A DNA stretch of 64,000 bases, from positions 1,116,001 to 1,180,000 of the forward strand of contig CM057059.1 in assembly GCA_029945375.1 (NCBI GenBank), in the 5' to 3' direction. Made by a program: the position numbers and the translations under genes. Of the stretch, positions 50,837 to 62,544 are shown piece after piece; positions within the stretch are counted from its first letter, which is position 1; every line of letters starts with the position of its first letter. The notes under the pieces are model-generated. The model did no database searches. It worked only from the letters and a program-made list of their open reading frames with translations, and was not told where the DNA came from. This DNA comes from Agaricus subrufescens (taxonomy: Eukaryota; Basidiomycota; Agaricomycetes; Agaricales; Agaricaceae).

Positions 50837-53800
50837 ATGCGTCGCCTGCATCTTCGCGTCCTCTATACAATCAACAGTTCGTCGTATATCCTCGCCCGCT
50901 CACCGACACCCGTTCTCGTTACCCCCGTAAATCCCAGCGCGTCTGAATCCGAACCATATGGCTCCGTGTCCTTCAAGACTTGTCTAGAGGCGATATGCCG
51001 TTCAAGCCCAGAACTTGTTCCCACCGGCTCCAGAGATTTTTCTGTCTACGTTCTTGACCCGCTCGAGTCCAATGCTGCACCTGCCCCGATCGACATAACC
51101 AATTCAGCCGGCGGATCGGTGGCACAGACTCGTGGTGTAGCAGTTGGCATGGGTTCCATGTCTTTAAGCCTATCGGCCGAGGAGCAAGAGCCTGTCACAG
51201 TTGTTGGGACCCTCAGTAAGACAGGGGCTGGCCAGGATGCTCTCGAAGTGATCATAGCTTTGAGAGAGGTAAACGCCGTCTGCACCATTTGTTCCGCTGC
51301 CTCGCTTACGATTACAAAAGATTGTCCAGCAGAGTACTTCCAGCTCCCGGAATGCCACCACAAGGGTACGTTGTTCACATTTCCGATCCTCCGTAGCTGA
51401 TCGACCCAATGAAGTCATCGCAAGCCTCGAATTCAAACGGAACCATCACGGCTTCAGAAACACTTGCAACTATAGCGTCAATACGGAACCGTGTGAAACC
51501 AAGAACTAAACCAAAAAAGCCACCTCGTGTATCCTCAACGCCCATGACAGAGTCCGATAAACTTCTCGACGCTGATACGTATGTCGGTCCGGTGAAGAAA
51601 AAAGGAAGACCTAAAGGAGTATCCTACAATGACGTCAAGGTCAAGGCGGAAGAGTCATCAGCATCAACATCCGTGTCTCCTCAAAATTCATTCAAAGTTC
51701 CATCTATTCCGAAGACATCCACTAGCACGGAACCACTTGCGACCTCTTCGACTTCTCCTCACTCTGGTCCTCCGGACCTCAGTAGTCTGGCACTTCTGTT
51801 TTCCTCAACCCAAAATGAAGCAGCCCGTAACGCATCTCTCCTAAATGCGCTCAATCTAATTGATTCTTCCGCCACTCAGCAAGGATCTCAGCAGTCTCTC
51901 AATATAGCTCTGATCAGTGCCCTGCGACAATTACTTGACAATGCTTCTGTTAAGACACAATTTACCACATCCTCTCCTTCTGCCTCTCAGTCTTCTGTCC
52001 AACCTGTTGTGACACCATCTTCAACCGACAGTGATGTTATCGTGGTCGATAAAGAGAACGTTGCCCCTACAACCTTCCGGCAACGTGCCGAACAGGAACA
52101 GGAACTAGCCAAGCTTGCTGGTATAAACATCCCAGAAACTATCCCTTCCAATAATTTGAGAAATCCGGAGGGGCATATTTCTCAAAGTCGAGGACTAGGC
52201 GCTCGTTCCATCGCGAATTCACCTCCCACGCGCCAACCTGCAGCCCAGAGTACCTCTCTTACAACGGGTGGCCTTCTACGGAAAAGAACTCTCGATGATT
52301 GTATGGAGGAGAGGGACAATAAAAGGAGCAAGGGCCATAGGAGAGGCAGAGAGAGGGGCCGTACGGACAAGAAAGAGTCCTCAAGATCATTTCTTAGTCA
52401 ACAACTTAATCTTCGTCATTATCCTGGCCCTGTTGCATCTACCGCTCCTCGACCCATCCCCAGCACTAATTCCTACTATCGTACAGCCATTGATACATGG
52501 ACTTCACCGCCTCGACCATCCAGAGAAGAGAATGTCATTTCACATCGTTCCCCACCGAGTTTAGGCGGTAGCTCAAGTAGTTGCCCTATTGTCATACCAG
52601 ACTCTCCTCAGGGTCCCCGAATGTCAGCTTCATCGCCAATCAAACCGACCACATCGAAACGACCATATGTTGTCCCATCATGGGCGCGTACGGGTACTGC
52701 AACACAACCTCGATTATCCGAAAAAGCTCGCCTTGCCGCGATCGAAGCAGAGGAAAAGAGAAAAGAAGAGAGGCGAGCCAGTAAACGAAGATCGAACGCA
52801 GCATCTGCGAGAGAACGGTCTTGGCAACGAGGTAAATTGTCATCTCAGGAGGATGAAAATACACTAGCTCCAGAACCGATCCCACCACAGGCCTTAGTGT
52901 TGCCGCCACTACCTGTAGAGCCTCAAGGTGACTTACCGCCGATCGTCGCCTCAAATGATACTACCTTGAACCTGTTCCCTTCTCCCGCCCGGCGCCCAAG
53001 ATCACCTTCTCCAGCACCAAAGGCCCAAAACCCTCCCCCCGTAACCCCCAAACGACCTTCTAGAACTGTGTATTCGACGCCGGGCACTATGGGGGTAGAC
53101 GACGATTCCCTTTTCACTCCAATATCTATTGCACGACGTTCTACTGGGACGCATGGTAGCCCGTTATTTTCCCCAGGGGTGTTTGGTTCTCCTTTGGCAC
53201 GGAAGAGCGCAAAGATGTCGCCTACTCTGCGACGAAGTGGCTCTGGACAGTTTGATTCAGAATCTTCAGTCATGACCCTACAGTTGAGCGAGAAGAGCGA
53301 AGACACTTTCATCAAGTCAAAGAACTCTGTATTAGATGAACAGGAGGAATTCCCAGACGAATTAGACTGCCCTCCCAGCTCGCTACCACTTGCCAGTTCA
53401 GACATTGAAACTGACGACAAGAGTGCTGCAAATTCTGTCCAAGACAAGGATGGCGATACGGGCGATGATGAAGACGACGAATATGCTCTACCCCGGAAGC
53501 AACACTGGATCGGATTACCTCCCTCTTCTCCCCCACCGCCTTCCAGTCCTCATCTCATGCCCGTAGGAGATGAAGAAGAGGTCGATGTCCCATACCATGC
53601 ATCGGAAGGTGGAGTAGACGAGGAGCTACCTGTCGCATCAGAAGAAGACGAGGCCGAAAATGAAACATTGAATGAAGCTCTGGACGTGACGGAAAGTGAT
53701 TGGGCTTCCGGGCCTGCGGACGTCGACTTCGATGCGGATGACTTGACTGTGACGCTACGAGATCATTCTGCGACTAGCACTGAAACCGAGCAGGAGGTCG

Positions 53801-54150
53801 TGGATGAGCTGACCTTCTTCAAAGAATTCACCACCATCGGGAGCACAGACGACTTTTCAGATGACATGTCAGACTTGCCGGAAAACTCACAAGAAAACAC
53901 TACTCTCACCGCTGATGGCCTTGATTCTCTCTTTGCCAACAATCTGGAAAGCATGGACCTCAAAGGGTTCTGGGACGCTTTCAGAACAGCTACTTCAGAT
54001 GGGCTGGTCTCAGACACCACCGAACAGGCAGCAGCATTTGATTTGAGCACGCACGAGTCATCTGCTGATTCTAGCGTAACTTCTCAGCCTGTTGACCATA
54101 AAAAGTTGGCCGCTGATCTTCAAGCTTTGTTCAGTGGCTGCTTGGTATAA
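50837..54150 (+). CDS. SPT21: Spt21/Ams2-like transcription regulator
   Basis: The N-terminal domain (MRRLHLRVLYTINSSSYILA, then YGSVSFKTCLEAICRSSPEL and DFSVYVLDPLES) matches the conserved fungal Spt21/Ams2 region, known in yeast to activate histone gene transcription. A cysteine pair in CTICSAASLTITKDC follows. An intron at about 51366-51424 (donor GTACGT, branch-like CTGAT) joins HHK to ASNSNG and keeps the frame. The remaining ~900 residues, in one exon, are low-complexity: basic KPRTKPKKPPRV, an AT-hook-like KKKGRPKGVS, a charged helix (ARLAAIEAEEKRKEERRASK), Pro-rich SPARRPRSPSPAP, then an acidic C terminus. No GATA finger, unlike S. pombe Ams2. The start at 50837 is chosen because the conserved domain begins there; an upstream exon is possible. 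Confidence 0.75.
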
Positions 54151-55753
54151 TATCTTGTATTGACTTTTTTCTGTCTAGCATCGTTGTGTGGCATTCTAGG
54201 GGCATTGTTCATTTTCATGTCAATTTCTTGTTCGCATACCCTCTCTCATCTCCAACGCATTTATTTGTCACAATTGTAAACTTATTTCCCTGCAACTCGC
54301 ATTGTTCACTGTTTATTAGCATTAATCGTAGATATGAACACTGCATCGTACGCATCCAAATGTAAAGGACTTTTATTAGGTGGCTCTTTGAATTCAGCGA
54401 ATTTCAATTGCCTTTTACACCGTCATCGTTTCTTCATAGCAAAGTGTCATTTTTTTCTGCAGTGTAGAGTTGGACAAAGAAGGTAATTCGTTTCTTTTGT
54501 CCATGACAAAGCCACTTCGCGCGCCTCTCTAGGTTTCTTATCATGAAGGGTTCGTTTCTCAACCTATCACCGATAACACACCATTTCAAGCCAGCTCAAT
54601 TCCTATCTAATGCTCCTGCCGGTTCAAACGTAATAGGAGTTGATATTTCATCAAGGGCATCTTGCAGTATGTTGTCGGAGTTCCTGGTTTATACTTAGCA
54701 CTATCAAGGGCTTGCGTCTGGAACCTACGAGCCATGAATGTAAAGGTACGAAAGAGGAAAACTTGGATTCTATATTGGAAAACGGTTGTGGATACCTCCG
54801 CGGGCATTCAAGTCGGCCGAGAATGATGAGGACCTGAAACTACCAAGGTGAAATGAAAGAGGTACGCTCGCTACGTTTATTCGACAAGAGAGGGTTCACT
54901 CAAACAGCCGCAAGGAATCACAATGGTCTCTTCTTCGGGTACTTGCATGATCAATTGCATTTTGTGCTGAAGGAGTTATATCTATGTCAGACAGGGCGCG
55001 AGATCAACGGTAGTTTGAGAAGGGATGTGTTACATTGATAACGAATTGTCAGAAATTGTCAGAAACTTCTATGTCCTGTCGTCCAGACTACAAAGAACTG
55101 ACAGTCAGTCACAGGGCTCAAGCTCAGCATGCTGAAGGACCAATACCAAGCTTTTGATTGTGGGTGGACTGCGGCCTTTAACCCCCTGGATCAAGTGGGC
55201 AATGATTAGAATGCTGAAAGGAGTTGGTATACCGTCTGCTTGGCGGTGGCTGTAATCATGGTAGCTTCGTTGACTGGATCGAGTCTCAATCAAACCGGTT
55301 GTTGTACACCCATTATCTCATGCCAGGTCGCACTAATATGCTTGGCAACTGGTGGTCTATTAATTAAAAACCCAGCCGTTTACGGAAATGTATATTTAGC
55401 AATAGGCGTCACCGCTGTACTTACCCACTGAACTCAGTGATCTGGGGTAGCAATTTTAAGGTATTACCTTTCCACGCGAAAACTAGAGCAGCACCCGGGT
55501 CTAACGGAGTTTAGACTACCTTTGCTCACGAATGTCGTATGCTACAGAGTTGAGTTATATTTTTTTTTTCTATGTGGACAGTGGACCTGTCTGACCCTGC
55601 TTCGCTCCTCTGTCCCCAGATTTTGACCCTGCGCCTTCACATGTGGGGCAGCTCCAGCTTCAAAATCACAAGCCACCACAAATCCTATCAAATCCCATTA
55701 AGTAAGTGTCAAAACATCAGATCCAAACCACCAACCGCCGTTCTGGTATGTTA

Positions 55754-55773
55754 TACTATATATATATATATAA
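55754..55773. repeat. AT dinucleotide microsatellite
   Basis: An uninterrupted TATATA run of roughly 18-20 bp follows TTATAC. Confidence 0.7.
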
Positions 55774-56045
55774 ATTTAGACTTATGTATGTCATGTCATA
55801 TACACAGTTTTGTCACTGGGGATTGGATAATTGGCGATGGGGTCCGGGGAGTGTGCCTTTAAAGTGCCTTGCACCGTGCGGAGTATTACGGTTTAATTAA
55901 GTGGTCCCACAAGATCAGCAGGTTCAAGCCCAGGGTGGTAACGTCTCTATTGAAAACCAAGATATCCACCAGACAGTATATTCATTGATATCAAGATTCA
56001 ACCTATTGTGAGAAGCCTTCTTCAAGTTGGGCTCGCTGGAAGTGA

Positions 56046-56133
56046 GTGCGGGGTCGGCTTGGCTCGGGCTAGATCGGGCCGGTTTGCGCTCGGCTCAAGC
56101 TTGAAGCTTGAAGCCCGAGCCCGCACTTATTTC
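56046..56133. repeat. Short GC-rich inverted repeat (hairpin, possible MITE fragment)
   Basis: The left arm AGTGCGGGGTCGGCTT faces a right arm whose reverse complement reads AGTGCGGGCTCGGGCTT. Between them lie repeated GCTCGGG-type words and a palindromic CAAGCTTGAAGCTTG. The base composition (GC-rich in an AT-rich region) and the arms suggest a very short non-autonomous element or its remains. Confidence 0.5.
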
Positions 56134-57807
56134 CGGGTTTCAGTTGACGGCCGGTGACCTATTAACCAAAAGACGGCGATGATCTGGCGATGATGGATAT
56201 TCGAAACGATTTCTGCGTTAATAATGTAAATGTTCGGTTTCGTCGAGAGTCAAGACATAGTACAGGGGTAAAATGAGAATGAGTGGGTAAACAATTGGTC
56301 TAATTCGAAATGTCGATCGTTGACTTCGAATTCACAAAAACTAAGATTAGAGTCGATGAAGAGATACCTGAACAAAGGCTAAGGTCTCGGTAATTTACGA
56401 GGCCTCTGTACACCACAGAATGTGAGTAAGCAATCATTTTAGATAGGATATCATAATAGACTTGTCGAAGACGGTACATTATTATTATATTCTAAGGAGA
56501 AGATATTCAAGGAGAAGTAGCCAAGATAGTTCAACATCATTTTTTGTCAGGTTTCAAGGCAGAATCCAACACCCCGAACTTTTTTTTTCCGTATGCACAG
56601 GCGCCTCTACGTATAATACTTCCTGGCGCAGCGATCGCGAGCCGAAACTGGAATCAACAAAAGCGAATTCGGAATTAGATCTTGCCGAATCCTGCAATCT
56701 CCATTTTCAAAAGATTGCGGACCTCTGGCACTGTGTTGTAATATAATAAAAAGTTCAATAGTAGCAGAGCGATCACCCTTAGGGGCATTGAGTTCTGAGA
56801 ACAGAGTCGAGCGTTCGTCGCGCGTATTCGGTGTGAGATGGGATGGAACTTGTGCCTACCTACCTGTAGATATCGGTTGGATAGCAGGAGCCCGTAGAGT
56901 CAAAACAAATACCCATCCTCAGACCTAGTCATTGGCCGTCCAGTAGTATACATAAGTAAATTTCTCAGCCGTAAGATGCAGATGCGGCAACACGTCATGC
57001 GTCAAATAGTAGGTCACCAGGACGATTTGTGTCGCTTCACAGATGCTCTGAGGTGACAGGGAACTCCGCATTCGGACACAAGAGTGAGTAGGGAGTTCTC
57101 TTGCGAGGTTATGATATGTCCGGGTCGCGTTGACAAGAACAGGTGTTTTCTGGCCGGGGGCCTCTCAAAATCGAACCGTCATCACCGATGTGTTGAGATG
57201 AGCCTATGCAAGGTCAGCCGCACCCATAGCACGCATAGACGTAATTCATGAATTTGTTATGAAGAGCTGAACAACTCTCATCTTACATGCCTGGAGGGTT
57301 CTTGATAAAAATGAGAGCGAATAGAAGGACTCCGATAAGATTAACAGGCACCAAAGTCGGAGAATGCCACGGACGTTTGAATTGAACTTCTGTAACCACT
57401 TCTGCCTCTGCAAAAGGACGTTTAGTTGGGTTGATCGATTTTTATCTCAGCGTTGACCAATGGTGATAGAAGACTATACACTGACTGTCAAGCATGTCAA
57501 GTTACATGTGGACATGGCTAAAAGTTTGACAGAACGGCCATACGCACGGTCATGTGCACCAATACTCCGAGGCTCCCTTTTTCAGCATCAGGCGTAGCAG
57601 GCGCTGGACACATTAGTACCGCCAGTCGGGGTCGACGGCCTCTGCTGCATTCATGAAAACCGTAAAAAGACAAAGGCCGATCACGCTACATGCTGCAGAG
57701 GTCCAGACGGACCTTTCCCATCGGCTACATTTTTCTTCCTCCGGGCGGCCGCGATAGTTATTCAGCTTGTCCGTCAGCCTTTGATGGAGCACATGGTGGA
57801 GAATTTG

Positions 57808-58432
57808 TAGTGATGTGCCGTTCATGACCGGTTAATCGGTGAACGGTTCATGAACGGCTCATGAATTGAACCGTTAGGTCCCATCACGAACCTGAGGGCG
57901 CTCGTCTCACACGCATGTAAAAAAGAATCAAACACTGTCGAGGAAGATAGATCATCATTGAGTGAGCCGGTCCTTCACCCACTGTACCCCACTCCAATGC
58001 CCTCTGAGCCGAGGACGGAACGTGGATGGTAGGAGCATTTTTGTTGTAACTCTTACCTGCACAGTGCATATCGTGTTACCGGTGGAGAAAAATCTCGTAC
58101 CAAGGATAGCATTAGAGAAATTTCAAACAGGCTTCAGAAGGCCCGTCAACAAACTATTATAGATCATTGTACAGAATCTGCCCTTGGCAGTGATCGGTAC
58201 ATTGCATGATCTAGAGGCTGAAGGTGATCTGGCTGATGGGGCAGGTGTTATTCCACTCGATGAGCTGTCCGAAGAAATTTTATCTCGCATGTTTTATATT
58301 AGATTTAATCTTCTATTTGCAATTGATTTTTGACGCGCCATCAGCGAGTTCATGCGTACACGAACGGTTCGTGAACTGCTTATGAACTATACCTCTAAGG
58401 TTCACGAACCGTTCATGAACGGCACAACACTG
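57808..58432. mobile_element. Inverted-repeat element with hAT-like ends, in front of the nucleoside transporter
   Basis: The left end reads TAGTGATGTGCCGTTCATGA; the reverse complement of the right end reads CAGTGTTGTGCCGTTCATGA, and both continue into CGGTT words. Inside both ends the word GAACGGTTC/GAACCGTT recurs several times in both orientations, as in subterminal repeats of hAT elements. The 625-bp body has no transposase coding. No clear 8-bp target-site duplication is seen (AGAATTTG versus GTCAGAGA). The element ends 122 bp before the transporter ATG, so it may contribute to that promoter. Confidence 0.65.
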
Positions 58433-58554
58433 GTCAGAGAAGCCTTATCAAGCGGGGGTGATCCCATTTCTTCCCCGGTTCTTGCTTGGTTCCTTACGGC
58501 CATCCCCTCCCCCACCACCCTTCACCGTCGTCCCCTTGGCTCCACACGTCAAGC

Positions 58555-60944
58555 ATGTCCACCGCCGGGCATCTCATCAAGGATGATGATCCAAAGGCAA
58601 ATGCGATGCAGCAAATTACCTCTTCGTCGTCGTCGTACGAGAAGAAGGACGCTGACGACCCAGAAGTACTTGCCAAGTTCCAAACGACTGAAGAGGAGAG
58701 CGCCACCTCAGCTCTTTATGCGAAAGCCCGACCATACATCCTAGGCGGCTTGGCAATTGCAATTCTTGGTTGGTGGATAAGTGCGACCGTGTTGCCGGCC
58801 ACACGACATCGGTGGTATGCTTCCATCCTTCTTTTTTCGTCCCGCCTCCTCAACCTAATAGGATCGTTCAAACGCTGTTTGCGTGGGCGTTCATTGCGTG
58901 AGGTCTACCGGTTTTCTCTCCTTGTTGTATCTGAATGTTCTATTAATTTCTAGCATCATCGCATTCCGCTTCATTCCAAACTCCGTTGTAACCAAACCTG
59001 TGGGCGCAGTATGGGAACCCCTCGTACAACGCCCATTTTACAAACTCTCATATCGGGCACGGCTCGGTCTCGGGTGGTTGTGTTTAATTGCCATTGTTTT
59101 CGGCTCTGCCTTTGGCTTCCCTCTCCAGGATGTGAGTCCACGGCCATAATTCACTACGTCGAGCCCCCGGCCAATCTCTATACTGCAGAACACGACATAT
59201 GGCGACCGTGCTATTTCGGTCTTCGGCCTTTTTATCTTCCAATGTGGATTCTGGCTTTTTTCCAACAACAGGAGTCGTGTTCCCTGGTCTGTCAGTCTTT
59301 ATATCCAATAGAACAAACCCCGACGTTTGTGAAGGCATACGGTTGTCGTAGGCCTCTTCATTCAACAGGCTATAGCACTCTTCGTGTTGAAATCCGGTGC
59401 TGGCTTCTCTATCTTCAGATGGATAGCAGCCCTCGCCGCCGATTTCTTGGACCAATCTCTTGTTGGTGTCCAATTCTTCTTCGATGCCGATGTCATCAGT
59501 AAACATTGGTTTTTCGCGAACACGGTATGTAATCAGGTTCCCGTCTATACCACTGCTTAATATTTTTCTAGTTGGGCGCCATCATCTTCTTCGTCGCCTT
59601 CGTTCAGATGATGTACTATCTGGGTGTCATGCAATGGGTCATCAAACATTTGTAAGTCTATCTGCTTGTCTATATTGTGCTGCATTTTTTCAAACATTGT
59701 CAAGCGCTTGGTTCTTCTTTAAACTGATGGACGTTTCCGGCGCGGAGGCTGTGGTGGCTGCAGCTTCCCCTTGGATCGGACAAGGTCAGTCTTGAGTATA
59801 TCAATCCAAGTTGTGTTGGTTAACGAACATACAGGGGAGTCCGCTTGTCTTGTCAAGCCCTATGTTGATCGTACGTGAACAATAAACACTGCTATACATT
59901 ATCTATCCTAACCATCAAACAAGTGATGACCAGGTCCGAACTTCGTCAGTGAAAATTCCCCTATAATGGTGTTGCTAGGCCACTGAACCGCGCCTTAGAC
60001 TTGGCCATGACTTCTGGTTTCTCCACCATCGCCGGTTCCGTGATGGCGGCTTATATCAATCTTGGTGTTCCTCCACAAAATTTGGTTACATCGTCGGTGA
60101 TGAGTATTCCTGCCTCGATGGCCATCAGTAAGATGCGCTATCCGGAGCTTGAGGAACCTGTGACTCGTGGGCGTGTCGTTGTTGATCGTGGTGACTCGAA
60201 GGAGCAAAAACCGGTCAGTAAATTAGTTTCTTTACATCGCACCACTGCGACTCATACCTTATGAAAGGCCAATGCCTTACACGCGTTCAGTTTGGGCGCT
60301 GTCTTCGGTCTTATCGTTGCTGGCCAAATCCTGTAAGAGTCTCTTTTGTGATGCACAATAAGTGCAACTGAAAAAATTATGTATCAAGGACCAATGTATT
60401 GACTGTGTTGGCCTTAGTAGCAACGTAAGTCCATTCCCTCCTCTTATTTACGTTGCACCTCATCTAGGCTGCCAGCATCAACGGTCTTTTGACATGGATC
60501 GGGCGAGGATTTGGAATCCATCATCTCACTTTGGAACTCGTCATCGGATATGTCTTCTATCCTATCACTTTCTTGGTTGGCGTCCCTCGTGCGGAGATTC
60601 TTCGTGTGGCTCAACTGTTGGCCACGAAACTCATTGCGAATGAGTTCGCTGCCTATCTGGACCTCCAGGCAATTATGCATGGACCTAATCCCCTGAGTCC
60701 TCGCGCGTTTACTATTGCCTCATACTGTTTGTGTGGTTTCGCCAACCTCGGGTCTCTTGGCATCCAGATAGGTGTGCTTGGCGCCCTTGCTCCTTCTCGG
60801 GGAAAAGTTATAGCCAGTATTGCCTTTTCGGCAATGGTATGTGGCTTCATATCCACTCTCCAGACTGCTGGCATAGTGTAAGTCCTCATCCTTTCTATTT
60901 CTTCAATAAGTATTGATCGACTTCGCAGTGGCATGTTGATCTAA
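58555..60944 (+). CDS. Concentrative nucleoside transporter (CNT/SLC28 family)
   Basis: Plasma-membrane, ion-coupled importer of nucleosides. [20 protein letters not shown] opens a hydrophilic N terminus with a Ser tract, then helix 1 ([20 protein letters not shown]). CNT hallmarks follow: [52 protein letters not shown], the [20 protein letters not shown] motif (joined as SELH to LAMTSGF by an intron with donor GTCAGT), [33 protein letters not shown], and [10 protein letters not shown] (the nucleoside and ion site of the family). [19 protein letters not shown] and a tiny last exon end GIVGMLI. Some ten short introns. CNTs occur in several fungi though yeast lacks them. Transport specificity is not visible from sequence. 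Confidence 0.93.
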
Positions 60945-61335
60945 CAATTTCTTATACGAATACTGTAATGCGATAATGAAATGATGCAACTGTGTTATAG
61001 AACAATTCCACGGAAGGGTGCGAACTGACCGAGCGACGCTGTAGACCATTGAAGGGTGTATCAAAGTTGTTATGACGCCCCATGAGTTATAATTATCTAT
61101 AGTCAATATGTGGGTTTGCGTGCCCTCCAGCAAAAGTGAGAAAATCGAAGACCGGTAGTAGTAGGCGTATTATAATTTGAAAATCAGATTGTCTCGACGG
61201 TTCTGTGTAATACCTGGTATGCAGGAGCTCAACTTCCCAGCACTTATGAGATGGCTTTGGTGGTAAACAAGTGTTATGTAATTAACAGCATTTGTTCTGA
61301 ACGACCTCATCTCCTCCCTGGTTTACTGCCACCCC
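60945..61335. other. Spacer upstream of DSC3
   Basis: The 391-bp gap contains no supported gene; it should hold the transporter 3' UTR and the DSC3 promoter. Confidence 0.45.
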
Positions 61336-62471
61336 ATGTCATCATATCCTCTCAGCGAGAAAGCCAAGGGAAAACAGCGTGCGGTTGAACCACTCAACAG
61401 CGAAAGAAGTACCAGCTCGCTACCGGAGACTCAACACGCCGAGGATGAATGTCCATCACGCGATCTAGTGGTCCGATTTACAGAAGGATTTCCTGACCTC
61501 ACAATCACTATAGAGAAGGAGGATTTTGTGAGAGATGTGAAGCGAAAGGTTTGTGCCCACAAATGGGCCGTTATTTGTGACCTTCACTGTTGACGTCTCG
61601 GCTCATGCAGATTCGTGAGGCTCGTCCTGAGCTCGAGAATAGGCGGTTGCGACTCATACAGTCCGGCAGGTTATTAACAGATGGAACTCTCCTATACGCT
61701 TGGCTTGTATCGTTGGAAGAAAAGCAGCAACGAGCGAATATAGACACTACAGAAACATCGGGTAAAGCTGCGACGACCTGGATACACTGCTCCGTTGGTC
61801 CGAAGGCGGAGAGAGGTGAATCAGGCGAAGATGAGAGGGAACAGGTATCCGTGGTGTACAACCTATCGTTGGACAGTAAACCTAATTTATTTTATCAGGA
61901 AACGCAACTCAAACCAGCCCGAGGATTCGATAGGCTGGCTGTTGCGGGTTTCTCGGAGTCGGATATAGCCAATATACGACGGCAATTCCATAGTCAATCG
62001 AACTCGAATTATTTGGATATGGATTTTGAAACGGAAGAGGAATGTATGTTCGCTTTTATTCTTGCGGTATCGCTCACTATCCTCTTGGCTGACTTGCTAC
62101 CATAGATGATGAGCATTACCGAGCTTTAGAGGAGCAGTGGATCGACTCTATGGACAGTGCGGGAAGCGCTGCCCTATCACAATCGTCCTCGTCCACCAGT
62201 TCAGCTGTACTCCAAGGTACAATGGTTGGATTTTTCTTCCCTATAATACCCTTCTTTTTCATGAGGGCCGTAAAGCCCGCTGTGTTTTGGGAGGATGGGA
62301 CCGAAGCTGATCCAATAAGCAACGTGGTTTTCTCGTGAGTGCAGCAACTATTGTTTGTTAAAGGATAGAGCTTATACTTCCCTTAGACGTCGTATGCAGA
62401 TGGGTTTAGTCATTGGATTTTTAGCCAATCTCCTGTTTGGCATGTGGCGCCTCTTACTTGACACTGACTGA
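61336..62471 (+). CDS. DSC3: Dsc E3 ubiquitin ligase complex subunit 3
   Basis: Part of the Golgi/endosomal Dsc ligase that (in fission yeast) triggers cleavage of SREBP and degrades membrane proteins. MSSYPLSEKAKGKQRAVEPL precedes a ubiquitin-like domain (DLVVRFTEGFPDLTITIEKE, VKRKIREARPELENRRLRLI, SGRLLTDGT), typical of Dsc3. The C-terminal DUF2407 domain has QLKPARGFDRLAVAGFSESD and IANIRRQF. Two membrane helices follow: TMVGFFFPIIPFFFMRA and MQMGLVIGFLANLLFGMWRL, ending LLLDTD. Four or five exons. The order UBL-linker-DUF2407-TM matches the family. The other Dsc subunits are not in the window. Confidence 0.88.
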
Positions 62472-62544
62472 AGCATTGTGCAATTAGATTTACGATAAGT
62501 TCAATACATTATACATGTGATAATATCAAGGGTATCAAAGAGTA

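Larger units (their letters stand above)
54151..58554. other. 4.4-kb gene-poor region
   Basis: No gene is supported between the SPT21-like stop and the nucleoside transporter start. Open frames are short; the longest (56462-56746, 94 codons) has no features, and 55240-55431 encodes a hydrophobic 63-residue peptide. It contains an AT dinucleotide tract (about 55754-55773), a GC-rich hairpin (56046-56133) and a 625-bp inverted-repeat element (57808-58432). Likely a small repeat island of old, decayed elements. Confidence 0.5.

Noticed and set aside
55240..55431. 63-residue hydrophobic open frame
   Set aside because: Too short, no conserved features, no promoter or splice support, in a repeat-rich island; not called as a gene.
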